From: an uncultured Actinomyces sp.
GTDB taxonomy: Bacteria > Actinomycetota > Actinomycetes > Actinomycetales > Actinomycetaceae
Length of the DNA stretch: 64,000 nucleotides
Reading direction: 5' to 3'
Assembly (NCBI GenBank): GCA_900545825.1
Contig: URAS01000009.1
Coordinates: 1 to 64,000, forward strand
Of this stretch, positions 9,301 to 16,385 are shown one piece after another. The notes beneath the pieces were generated by a model that was not told where the DNA came from, did not search any database, and saw nothing but the letters and a program-made list of their open reading frames with translations. Each line of letters begins with the position of its first letter. The first letter of the stretch is position 1. The position numbers and the translations under genes were made by a program.

Positions 9301-9360
9301 GATGCGTTCGACCAGCGTGCGGCGGGCGCGCGCTTCGAGCAGGTGGTGGGTGTCGTGCAT
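6313..9360 (-). CDS. Alpha-mannosidase, GH38
   Basis: A 1015-residue GH38 enzyme, close to the usual bacterial length. The metal-binding strand HAHIDSAWLWPLRET (about residue 260) supplies the His and Asp zinc ligands. WLPDSFGYSPALPQI (about residue 380) contains the catalytic nucleophile Asp. TTWFRM and LLIDLGWEDHSP are typical of the N-terminal beta domain, and the C-terminal beta domains follow. The start at 9360 fits the family N-terminus (MHDTHHLLEARARRTLVERI); the open frame extends upstream into the promoter. No signal peptide is present, so it should act on imported glycans. It is the first gene of the operon, behind a strong promoter with an embedded LacI-type operator. Confidence 0.94.
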   Translation of the reverse strand: MHDTHHLLEARARRTLVERIRPHDHEVVADLTVAAWDVTDPEGVPGQGEPVPFARAREAGYRPFPIGGEWGPTWGTTWFRMSCDIPADAPRPLELLIDLGWEDHSPGFQSEGLVYTPDGRVIKAINPRNQWVGVPDDATGTFTVYVEAAANPLLLGVPPFQVTPDGDKVTACTDPIYRLAKAQLISVNEDVRALGFDVEILSELALTMPEGSQERLRLTLAVNDALDALDLDDVVGSAPQVRERLAPALSRPALPGAHRLTAVGHAHIDSAWLWPLRETRRKVTRTIANVLRLLDDGADMVFALPAAQHVAWLEEDAPDVFARLQEWVKKGRIVPVGGMWVEPDAQLPGGESLCRQLLYGQRYFERALGTRCRGIWLPDSFGYSPALPQIGTLGGAEWFLTQKISWNQTDVFPHHTLRWEGIDGTRIFTHFPPVDTYGAEITPHQVNHAATNFKDKGRASVSLLPYGYGDGGGGPTRDMLERASRLADLEGAPRLEHDTPDHFFAQAKADYPEPPVWVGELYLELHRGTSTTQARTKLGNREAEAALREAELWAATAATAGLVEYPYDRFEALWRDTLLAQFHDILPGTSIAWVYRDVEAMHANVIAEARRITADACQALADRAGCALDFNAGPYEVDGVPALGAGQATREGDAVTLTREGDAFTLTNGLVSVQIDASGAVTRLVGPDGRNAVAPGGRLGELWIYQDFPNMWDAWDVDEFHLATGRPLAATAVDALSDGVRVTWEFSRSRATIDYTLAPGGTGLDVRVDVDWHEKEKLLKCRLPIDVHTDHATYETQMGHHTRPIHDNTTWESNKFEVCSHRWVHVGEPGWGVGIANSGTYGWSHERAERPGGGTFAVISASLLRAPVYPDPHTDEGVHVRRFSVVPGADLEATRQAAYRLDLPVRRMSAGAPAEGDAAGGDPVTPLVAEVSGLVIEAVKLAEDRSGDVIIRGYEPDGTRRRAHVRLGSAPREVTACDLLEGTDAPAELPTLEVDGADVTCEVHPFQIVTLRVRP

Positions 9361-9409
9361 GTGGATTCCCCTTGGGTTTCGCCATCGAACGTTTCGGTGA
9401 TCCAGCCCC

Positions 9410-9437
9410 ATACTAAACCGGATTAGTTTGCTGTCAA
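9410..9437 (-). promoter_or_regulatory. Operon promoter with embedded LacI-type operator
   Basis: On the minus strand TTGACA (9432-9437) and TAGTAT (9410-9415) are 16 bases apart. The spacer holds the near-perfect palindrome CTAAACCGGATTAG (plus-strand 9413-9426; only one base pair mismatched, with the central CCGG typical of LacI-family operators). A repressor bound there would block RNA polymerase directly. The likely ligand-responsive regulator is the LacI protein encoded immediately to the right. A 13-base core of the same site recurs at 49193-49205. Confidence 0.85.
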
Positions 9438-9500
9438 GAGCCGGCGGACAAATGGCAAGATCCAGCGGACAGGCTGCCGACATTGGGGCATACTGGCCGG

Positions 9501-10535
9501 GTGAAACGTCTGACAATCCGCGACATCGCCGAGGCCGCCGGAGTCTCTCCCGGCGCCGTCAGCTTCGCCCTCAACGGCAAGCCCGGCGTTTCCGACGCCA
9601 CCCGCGAGCGCATCCTCGCCACCGCCACCCAGCTGGGCTGGACACCCAGTTCTGCGGCCCGCGCCCTGTCGGTGTCGCGCACGGGAAATATCGGCTTCGT
9701 CATTTCGCGGCCCACCCGGACGATCAGCTCCGAGGGCTTTTATTTCGGATTTAGCTGCGGTGTCGCCGAGGAATTATCGAAGCATCAACTGTCGCTTATT
9801 TGGCGGATGACGTCGGAGGCCGAGCAGGAAACTCAGATTTATCGCGAGTGGGCGCAAGGGCGGCATGTCGACGCCGTCATTTTGTTGGACCTCGTCGCCG
9901 ACGATCCACGGCCGCCCCTGCTGGACGAGCTCCACCTGCCCGCCGTGTCGGTGGGCACGGATCCGCAGGTGGGCTCGGCGTTGACGATCGACGACGCTGC
10001 GGCCATGCGGCGCATCGTCACCCACCTGGCCGACGCCGGATTCACCCACCCCGCTTACGTGTCGGGCATCGAAGGCTTCGACCACACGACCATTCGTCAG
10101 GCCGCATTCCTGCGCGCGTGCGACGACTTGGGGCTGCGGTGCGCGGGTTCGTATTTGTCCGATTACACCGAGGACGCCGGCGCCGAAATTACGCGGATTA
10201 TCATGGAGAATACGCCCGACGTCGACGCCATTATCTACGACAGCGAAATGCTGACGATCGGCGGCGTCGCCTATTTGCGGGCCCAGGGGATTTCGACGCC
10301 CCAGCAGATCGGGTTTTTCTCGTGGGAGGACTCGCCGCTGTGCCGCATCGTCTCGCCCTCAGTCTCGGCGCTGTCGCGTAACCCGGAGGACCTGGGCCGT
10401 GCGACCGCCGCCGTCCTCGTCGAGATGCTGAACAGCGAGGGCGACGCGCCCGGCAGCACGGGTACCCCGCGGATCGTCCGCACGTACCGGACACCCGAGG
10501 TCATCGCCCGCGACACCACGCGCCCACGCCGCTAG
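9501..10535 (+). CDS. LacI-family repressor of the glycan operon
   Basis: A 344-residue LacI/GalR-type regulator. Residues 4-50 are the helix-turn-helix and hinge (LTIRDIAEAAGVSPGAVSFA, then NGKPGVS), and the rest is the periplasmic-binding-protein-like effector domain with a late VSALSRNPEDLGRA stretch. I chose the GTG at 9501; no ribosome binding site precedes it. A CATACT -10-like box ends six bases before it, so the message may be leaderless. It is divergent from the mannosidase operon, with the operator between them, and probably also controls the isomerase gene at 49236, which carries the same site. A mannose-containing sugar is the expected inducer (inference). Confidence 0.92.
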   Translation: MKRLTIRDIAEAAGVSPGAVSFALNGKPGVSDATRERILATATQLGWTPSSAARALSVSRTGNIGFVISRPTRTISSEGFYFGFSCGVAEELSKHQLSLIWRMTSEAEQETQIYREWAQGRHVDAVILLDLVADDPRPPLLDELHLPAVSVGTDPQVGSALTIDDAAAMRRIVTHLADAGFTHPAYVSGIEGFDHTTIRQAAFLRACDDLGLRCAGSYLSDYTEDAGAEITRIIMENTPDVDAIIYDSEMLTIGGVAYLRAQGISTPQQIGFFSWEDSPLCRIVSPSVSALSRNPEDLGRATAAVLVEMLNSEGDAPGSTGTPRIVRTYRTPEVIARDTTRPRR

Positions 10536-10547
10536 TCGCCCTCCCCG

Positions 10548-10629
10548 ATGAACGTGATCTTTTTTGGTCACGTTCACGGATTTACGCGCGTTAACGGGAT
10601 CAAATCGGACAGAAACATCACGTTCACGA
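10548..10629. repeat. Compound intergenic palindrome, copy C
   Basis: The first hairpin has arms GATGAACGTGATC and GGTCACGTTCAC around a T-run. It is followed by a spacer with CGGACAGAAA and a second, looser pair GTTAACGGGATCAAA / ATCACGTTCACG. It lies 12 bases after the LacI stop and about 130 bases before the ABC ATPase start. The T-run is inside the loop, so this is not a textbook terminator. Confidence 0.85.
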
Positions 10630-10762
10630 CGGGAGGGCGCCGCGCCCCACGCCGCCCTCGCACCGCACTCACGGCGGGCGCCCCCGACCCCTGACATTTG
10701 TCATAGCGAGAACCGATCGTGCGCCCTATGAGGCGGCCTCGCGGCGGTGGTGGCATGGAACC

Positions 10763-11398
10763 ATGAACGCGAAGACTGAACATCAGCGCACCGACACGCA
10801 ACCTGCCCTCGTGGCCGCGCACGCCAGCCACCTGACCAAGTCGTTCGGCGACGTCAAGGCCGTTATCGACGTGTCGTTCGAGATCGCGCCGGGCGAGATC
10901 GTCGCCCTGCTCGGCCCGAATGGCGCCGGCAAGACGACGGTCATCGACATGCTGCTGGGGCTGCAGCGGCCCGACTCGGGCACGTCCGACTTGTGGGGCA
11001 TGAGCGCGCACGAGGCCCTGCAGCGCTGCCTGGTTTCCGCGGTGCAGCAGACGGGCGCCCTCGACGGCGAGCTGCGGGTGAAACAGCTGTTGTCCCTGGT
11101 CGCGGCCACGATGCCGGCGCCGCGCGACCTCGACGACGTCATGGCGGCCACGGGGATCACCGGGATCGCGAGTCGGCGGGTCTCGAAGTGTTCCGGCGGC
11201 GAGGCGCAGCGGATCCGCCTGGCGGTGGCGCTGCTGGGCGACCCGCTGTTCCTGTTCCTCGACGAGCCGACCGTCGGCATGGACGTCGCCGCCCGCGCCG
11301 CCCTCGCCCTGCCCGGCGCGCACAACTTGGCCCTGACCCATTCGACGATCGAGGACACCTATCTGGCCCTCACGTCCGAGAAGGAGGACAACCGATGA
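10763..11398 (+). CDS. ABC transporter ATPase with internal deletion
   Basis: Only 211 residues, against about 300 for ABC-2 drug-exporter ATPases. Walker A (GPNGAGKTT, about residue 51), an atypical signature (CSGGEAQR) and Walker B (LFLFLDEP) are present. Right after the D-loop (MDVAARAALA) the sequence jumps to what looks like the family C-terminus (HNLALTHSTIEDTYLALT). The segment with the H-loop histidine and the last beta-strands is missing, roughly 80-90 residues, without loss of frame. It is probably unable to hydrolyse ATP normally. The stop overlaps the permease start (ATGA). In intact operons of this type it would pump a drug or peptide under control of the downstream two-component system. 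Confidence 0.8.
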   Translation: MNAKTEHQRTDTQPALVAAHASHLTKSFGDVKAVIDVSFEIAPGEIVALLGPNGAGKTTVIDMLLGLQRPDSGTSDLWGMSAHEALQRCLVSAVQQTGALDGELRVKQLLSLVAATMPAPRDLDDVMAATGITGIASRRVSKCSGGEAQRIRLAVALLGDPLFLFLDEPTVGMDVAARAALALPGAHNLALTHSTIEDTYLALTSEKEDNR

Positions 11399-12220
11399 GC
11401 ACCCTCAACACCACGCCCGCCGCCAGCGCGGCCGAGATCGCCGCCCGTGCGATCGCCCAGCGTCCGCGCGCCACGTGGCGCTACGGCTTCCCGCCGGTGG
11501 CCGCGCGCATGGTGGCGCGACGCCTGACGAATGTCTGGACGGTGCTGTTTACCTTTGGCATTCCCGCCCTCATGTACCTGATGTTTGGGACGAACAAGGA
11601 CTACTCCAACCTGCCGGTCGGCCACGGCAACGTGTCGGCGGTCATCATGGTGTCGCTGGCCCAGTTCGGCGCGATCGTCATGGCCGCCCAGTTGACGACC
11701 TCGATCACGATGGATTTCATCAAAGGCTGGACCCGGACGATGGCGCTGACCCCGCTGGGGGGTGAGGGCGTATGTCGCCGCGAAGCTGGCGCTCGCCCTC
11801 GTCATGTCGGCCCTGGTCATCGCCGTTATCTACCTGCTGGGGTGGAGTCTGGAGGCGCGGATGGACGGGACTGCGTGGGCCCTCACCTACGTCATCGCCG
11901 TCGTCAGCGTGGTGATTCCCAGCCTGTTGGGGCTGGTGGTGGGGATGCTCGTCGGCTCGGAGGACGCCTACGGCCTGGTCGGCGGCGGAATGTCGCTGCT
12001 GGGCTTCCTGTCGGGCATGTTTATTCCACTGGACCAGCTGGGCAAGGTGTTCCAGACGATCGCGAAGTTCACGCCGCTGTGGGGCATTAACGTCGCCGCG
12101 ACCGGCCCGCTGGACGGGTGGAAGCAGTGGTCGTGGGAGCCGGCGGTCAACATCGCCGTCTGGACGATCGCGCTGGTCGCCCTGTGTATTCTGGCGGCGG
12201 GTCGGATCACCAGGAGGTAG
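11395..12220 (+). pseudogene. ABC-2 exporter permease, frameshifted
   Basis: The first half (from ATG at 11395, MSTLNTTPAASAAEIAARAI) carries two membrane helices and runs to TPLGG at 11762. The second half (RAYVAAKLALALVMSALVIA, to the stop at 12220) continues the same ABC-2 permease in another frame with four more helices. The break is at a run of six G at 11757-11762. With five G the reading becomes TPLGVRAYVAAK and gives one protein of about 275 residues. It is followed three bases later by the sensor kinase gene. The shift may be a real mutation, slippage or an assembly error. Confidence 0.85.
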
Positions 12221-12223
12221 GCG

Positions 12224-13459
12224 ATGGGTTCCGTTTGGGCGACGATCGTGCACACGCTCACCCACAAGGGCCATCGCCGCGAGTCGCTGGCGTACGCGGC
12301 GCCGTACACGCTGTTTCTGCTGATCCCCGTCGTCAGCTCGTGGCGGCACGAGGGCGTCGGATATGCGGCCGCCCTCACCGTGTGGACGGTGTGTTTTGTG
12401 GCCTGCTACCTGGGCATTTGGCTGGTTAACGACCCGGCGCCGCGCACGGACGAGATGTCGCGGACGCTTAAGTGGTCGCTGGGGGTGCTGGCGGCGATCG
12501 CCCTCGTCGCCGTCTGCGCATTTGCGCCGGGTGGGGCGTTTTTCGTCGTCTACGTGTTTGCGCCGGTGGCGCTGCTGTGCCCTAGGAACCGCGCGATTCA
12601 GCTGGGCGGGCTGCTGCTGCTTGCCTGCATCCCGCTGGCTGTTGTGTGTTTGGTCTATGCCGACAGGGCGACAACGGTCACGTTCGTCCTCAACGTCCTC
12701 CTCATGGTTCTCGTCATGGCGCTGATACGCCGCGGGATCGAGCGCGACATTGACCGGCGCCTGCGGGTGCTGCGCGACGCCCACGAGGCCACCCTGGCCG
12801 AGCGCGAACGGATGGCCAGCGACCTTCACGACGTCCTCGGGCAGACGCTGACGGCGATCGCGACGATGTCGCAGCTCGAGGCGCGGTTGATCGACCTCGG
12901 GCGGACCGAGGAGGCCCGCCAGCAGGCGACGACGATCGCCGGCCTCGCGTCCGAGGCGCTGGCGCAGATGCGCGGGGTCGTCGCGTCGCGGCAGATCCTG
13001 TCGATCGGCGAGGAGCTGACCGGAGCCGAACTGCTGCTGGGGTCGACGGGGATCGCCGTCGGCATCGAGGGTGCCGACCAGCGGTATTCCCCGGAGGTCG
13101 CCGACCTCGTCGCCCACGTCATCCGCGAAGGCGCCGCCAACGTCGTCCACCATTCCCGTGCCCGCACCTGCACGATCGCGCTGACCGCCGACGGCGTGAC
13201 GATGACGAACGACGGGGTCGGCGGGGCGGAGGATTCGCGGGATGCCGCGGGCGCTAGCGGCATGGTAGCGGGCTCGCGGGGCGGCGCGGGTGCTAGCGGC
13301 GCGGGTGCTAGCGACGCGGCTCAAGAACACGGCGGGAACGGGCTGGCAGGGCTGCGTGCGCGGGCTGAGGGGCTCGGCGAGGTGACCGCCGCGCGCGCCG
13401 ACCACACGTGGACGCTGCGGCTTAAGCTGGTGCCGACTGCTCTGCCGGCGAACGCGTGA
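12224..13459 (+). CDS. Sensor histidine kinase, NarL/DesK type
   Basis: A 411-residue membrane kinase. About five hydrophobic segments occupy residues 20-165. The dimerisation/phosphoacceptor helix has the HisKA_3 motif (ERMASDLHDVLGQTLTAIAT, His near residue 203). In the ATPase domain the N-box (ANVVHHSRA) and G1 (MTNDGVGG) are clear. A Gly/Ala/Ser-rich stretch of about 35 residues built on 15-bp repeats then separates them from G2 (HGGNGLAGLRARAEGLG). The stop overlaps the regulator's alternative GTG start. It should sense a signal at the membrane and phosphorylate the regulator encoded next, to control the upstream exporter. Confidence 0.9.
   Translation: MGSVWATIVHTLTHKGHRRESLAYAAPYTLFLLIPVVSSWRHEGVGYAAALTVWTVCFVACYLGIWLVNDPAPRTDEMSRTLKWSLGVLAAIALVAVCAFAPGGAFFVVYVFAPVALLCPRNRAIQLGGLLLLACIPLAVVCLVYADRATTVTFVLNVLLMVLVMALIRRGIERDIDRRLRVLRDAHEATLAERERMASDLHDVLGQTLTAIATMSQLEARLIDLGRTEEARQQATTIAGLASEALAQMRGVVASRQILSIGEELTGAELLLGSTGIAVGIEGADQRYSPEVADLVAHVIREGAANVVHHSRARTCTIALTADGVTMTNDGVGGAEDSRDAAGASGMVAGSRGGAGASGAGASDAAQEHGGNGLAGLRARAEGLGEVTAARADHTWTLRLKLVPTALPANA
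13246..13318 (+). repeat. GCGGGTGCTAGCG repeats inside the kinase gene
   Basis: GCGGGTGCTAGCG occurs at 13286-13298 and 13301-13313 (15-bp period), with a degenerate copy near 13248. They encode a GASGAGAS-type spacer between G1 and G2 of the ATPase domain. The period is a multiple of three, so copy-number change keeps the frame. Confidence 0.7.
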
Positions 13460-13470
13460 AAGGGGCCGCG

Positions 13471-14079
13471 ATGATCCGAGTCGCCGTCGTCGACGACCAG
13501 GCGCTCGTCCGCGGAGCGCTGGCTGCGCTGCTCGCCCTCGAGGACGACATCGAGGTCGTCGGCACCGCCGCGACCGGCGCCGAGGCGGTTGCCCTCGCAC
13601 GTGAAGACGGGGCGATCGACGTCGTCCTCATGGACGTCGAGATGCCCGACATGGACGGCCTCGAAGCATGCGCGCAGATCCGCGCGGCGTGTCCGGCGAC
13701 GCGCGTCCTCATTGTCACGACGTTTGGGCGGGTCGGGTATGTCAGGCGGGCTTTTGCGGCCGGGGCCAGCGGTTTTACCGTCAAAGACTCGCCGCCCGAC
13801 CAGCTGGCCCGCGACGTCCGCACCGTCGCCGGCGGGGGCCGCGTCGTCGACCCCCAGCTGGCGACGGATTCGCTGGCCGTCGGCATCAACCCGTTGACGC
13901 CGCGCGAGCGTGACGTCCTCATCGCCTGCGAGGACGGCGGGACGATCGACGACATCGCCAGGGCGCTCCACGTGTCGCCCGGGACCGTGCGCAACCACGT
14001 GTCGGCTGCCATCGGCAAGACCCAGGCACGCACGCGCGTCGACGCCGCCCGCATCGCCCGAGAAAACGGCTGGCTGTAG
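13471..14079 (+). CDS. Response regulator, NarL/LuxR type
   Basis: A 202-residue regulator. The receiver domain (MIRVAVVDDQALVRGALAAL) has the acidic pair DD, the phosphorylated Asp in VVLMDVEMPDMDG (about residue 54), the Thr in LIVTTF and the Lys in TVKDS. The LuxR helix-turn-helix follows (LTPRERDVLIACEDGGTIDD to VSPGTVRNHVSAAIGKTQAR). I prefer the ATG at 13471, preceded by AAGGGG, over a GTG at 13456 overlapping the kinase stop. It is the partner of the upstream kinase and probably activates the damaged exporter operon. Confidence 0.92.
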   Translation: MIRVAVVDDQALVRGALAALLALEDDIEVVGTAATGAEAVALAREDGAIDVVLMDVEMPDMDGLEACAQIRAACPATRVLIVTTFGRVGYVRRAFAAGASGFTVKDSPPDQLARDVRTVAGGGRVVDPQLATDSLAVGINPLTPRERDVLIACEDGGTIDDIARALHVSPGTVRNHVSAAIGKTQARTRVDAARIARENGWL

Positions 14080-14180
14080 GGCGCGACGGGGTCTGACCGA
14101 TCAATAAACGGCTGCTCCGTCCTTGCGGGTGCGAGGACGATCGGTTGCCCCTGGTTCCTTCACGGGTGACCCATTAGGGC

Positions 14181-14816
14181 TTAGTTGTCGTAGTGGGTGG
14201 GGGCTTCTGTCAGACTGAGCAGGTAGGCCAGGGCTGCGGGATGGGAGTCGTAGAAACCGGCGTGGTCCATGTAGATCTCACCGCTTAAGTTCATCCGCCA
14301 GGCCTGTGCATTAGCCCCCCAGTTAGGATCGGTAGGCTCGGTCCGGTCCAGGGTGAAACGTCGATGCTGAAGCTCCTCGAGCAGACGCAGATAGACAAGC
14401 GCATAGTCGAAACGGTTGGAATCAATATTGAGATTCCCACTCGGCGAATACACCTTCAACCCGAGCATACGAGTCTTCACCCGCGTCACCTCGTCGAAAC
14501 GCGCCTCCCGATAGAAGACACGCCCAAACCTCGTCCACACCCGCCCCGGGTCAACTCCAAAACGACGCCACCACGCCTGAGTCAAGAAAAGGAGTCCAAA
14601 CAAGAAAGTAAATAGAAATAGATAAGCCGAACGCGGAATTCCGAACCACACCACCTCCCCTCCACTATCTCCCGCATACTCTTTCATAAAATACATCGGC
14701 AACATCATCAGGGATACAATAGCAATAGGCACTCCAGCAATGAACATGATTGTCGCTTGAGTAAAGATGCGCGGTTCTCCGGGGTTGACGCTCATTTTTC
14801 GGAGCGCGCGCTGCAT
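14181..14816 (-). CDS. Putative immunity-like membrane protein, copy 1
   Basis: 211 residues. Two hydrophobic helices (about 20-45 and 60-85) precede a soluble domain (VDPGRVWTRFGRVFYREARF) whose strand pattern resembles a bacterial PH-like domain; this is an inference, not a family match. It is nearly identical in its last 150 residues to the frameshifted copy at 15692-16362 and distantly similar to the product of 14949-15653. Compared with the copy at 16362 it lacks the first 16 residues, an in-frame TAG lies upstream, and there is no good ribosome binding site, so it may be 5'-truncated. All three follow the YD-repeat toxin gene on the same strand, as expected of duplicated immunity genes. 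Confidence 0.65.
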   Translation of the reverse strand: MQRALRKMSVNPGEPRIFTQATIMFIAGVPIAIVSLMMLPMYFMKEYAGDSGGEVVWFGIPRSAYLFLFTFLFGLLFLTQAWWRRFGVDPGRVWTRFGRVFYREARFDEVTRVKTRMLGLKVYSPSGNLNIDSNRFDYALVYLRLLEELQHRRFTLDRTEPTDPNWGANAQAWRMNLSGEIYMDHAGFYDSHPAALAYLLSLTEAPTHYDN

Positions 14817-14948
14817 GCCGGGGCTGGCTGCGGTGAGCGAGCCGGCAAGGAAACCTGCAGAGATGAACTACTCCCACTCTCCCTTAATCGCCGTAGCGGC
14901 TAACGTCAACCCATTGCGGTACCGCACAACCAGTCATGGCACACGCTC

Positions 14949-15653
14949 TCAAGCCTTGACTACCGTGTAACCCTGGCCAGACTCACCCAACGCGTTAAGC
15001 ATCGCCGTGGCTTGGGGTGAGTTGTCGAAATACTTGCGGTGACGCCCATACACCTGGGCGGTGAGCATCCGCCGCCATATAGCAGCACGCTCCTCCCACC
15101 GCGGATCACTCGGCGCAATCCCATCGATCGATACACGGCGGTGGTGCAGCAGCTCGAGCATCCGCAAATAGACAACACCCGTGTTGAACCGGTCAAAGTG
15201 GACATCCATGTGATCCGCCTCGGTGCTCAGTCGCCAACACCCGACCCCCAGGTCCATCCGCGCCACCTGGTCAAAACGAACGTCATGGATACGCCAGGGC
15301 CCATACGCGACCCACACATCATCCCGGTCCGCACCCTTGCGACACAAAAAACCAGACACAAAACAACCGAACACGAAAACACCGACCACCCAGAAGAGAA
15401 CCTTGATTTCCGGATGACCCTGAATCCAATAATAATCTAGGTCCATATACTCCAATGGCAAAACTAGGCCCAATAAGATCCCCGTCGGAATCAACCATTT
15501 AGCGGTACGGTAATGCACCCGCCTCATCGGGTTCTTCAGAGATTTGCCAAGCCAGTTTTTCCCCACCGAGTCAGGGATCATCAATGGGTCACTAATAAGC
15601 GCACCTGCGCCGCCGCTCGTCGCGGCTGCTCTCGTATACGAGACTGCTTCCAT
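14949..15653 (-). CDS. Putative immunity-like membrane protein, copy 2
   Basis: 234 residues from an ATG at 15653, preceded by AAAAGGA about ten bases upstream; a TTG at 15662 is an alternative. Two membrane helices (about 50-70 and 83-103) are followed by a soluble domain (VWVAYGPWRIHDVRFDQVAR, then FDRFNTGVVYLRMLELLHHR) that lines up with the other two copies in helix positions and in the pattern F-D/N-R-F-x-x-x-x-V-Y-L-R-x-L-E. Overall identity looks low, so this is an old duplicate. Local base composition is more AT-rich than the flanking metabolic genes. Its role is inferred only from position behind the toxin gene. Confidence 0.65.
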   Translation of the reverse strand: MEAVSYTRAAATSGGAGALISDPLMIPDSVGKNWLGKSLKNPMRRVHYRTAKWLIPTGILLGLVLPLEYMDLDYYWIQGHPEIKVLFWVVGVFVFGCFVSGFLCRKGADRDDVWVAYGPWRIHDVRFDQVARMDLGVGCWRLSTEADHMDVHFDRFNTGVVYLRMLELLHHRRVSIDGIAPSDPRWEERAAIWRRMLTAQVYGRHRKYFDNSPQATAMLNALGESGQGYTVVKA

Positions 15654-15691
15654 AGTCTCCAAGTCCTTTTCTAGTCACAAACCGAGCGGGC

Positions 15692-16362
15692 TTAGTTGTC
15701 GTAGTGGGTGGGGGTTTCCCTCAGGCTGCGCAGGTAGGCGAGAGCTTTCGGGTGAGAGTCATAGAACCGGACATGATCCATGTAGATCTCACCGCTTAAG
15801 TTCGTCCGCCAGGCCTGAGCCTGAGCTTCCCAGTTAGGGTCCGTAGGTTCGGTGCGGTCCAGGGTGAAGCGTCGATGCTGGAGCTCCTCCAACAGACGCA
15901 GATAAACAAGCGCATAGTCGAAGCGATTGGAATCAATATTGAGATTCCCACTCGGCGAGTACACCTTCAACCCAAGCGTCCGCCTCCGTACCCGAGTCAC
16001 CTCGCTAAACTTGGCCTCTCGATAATAGACCGGCCCGTATCGACTCCACACCCGCCCCGGGTCAACCCCAAACCGACGCCACCACGCCTGACTCAAGAAA
16101 AAAAGCCCATCACAAACACCACGAGGTCCATCCAACCCATGAAAGGAATCCCAAGCGCTGCACCATCCGCGTAATCTTCCGGAGTAAAAAATGCAGGAAA
16201 TAAGGCAAGACCGATAATCGTAATTGGCACACCAAAAAGCAGCATAATTGTTGCTTGAGTGAAGATACGCGGTTCTGCGGGGTTGACGCTCATTTTGCGG
16301 AGCGCGCGCTGCATGCCGGGGCTGGCTGCGGCGATCCCGCCGGTAGGGTAGGCGTTAGACAT
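15692..16362 (-). pseudogene. Putative immunity-like membrane protein, copy 3
   Basis: The N-terminal part starts at ATG 16362 with AAAGGTTG upstream (MSNAYPTGGIAAASPGMQRA) and ends at 16093. The C-terminal part (LFFLSQAWWRRFGVDPGRVW) continues in another frame to 15692. The frames cross at a run of seven A (16098-16104; T7 on the coding strand), where one base restores a protein of about 223 residues homologous to copy 1. It starts 23 bases after the YD-repeat gene stop and is the first gene behind it, the position expected for the cognate immunity gene. Slippage in the T7 run or an assembly error are both possible. Confidence 0.75.
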
Positions 16363-16385
16363 TAGTTTTATTCAACCTTTCATTT

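Noticed and set aside
6349..9426. Long plus-strand open frame opposite the alpha-mannosidase (1025 codons)
   Set aside because: Shadow of codon bias in the real minus-strand gene; the translation is Arg/Val/Asp-rich with no domain motifs.
10993..12090. Single long frame starting inside the ATPase gene
   Set aside because: Its first 130 codons are a shadow of the ATPase; only the part from 11395 to the G6 run is the real permease N-terminus.
11720..13600. Minus-strand frame opposite the permease, kinase and regulator (626 codons)
   Set aside because: Shadow frame; the plus strand has clear kinase and regulator motifs.
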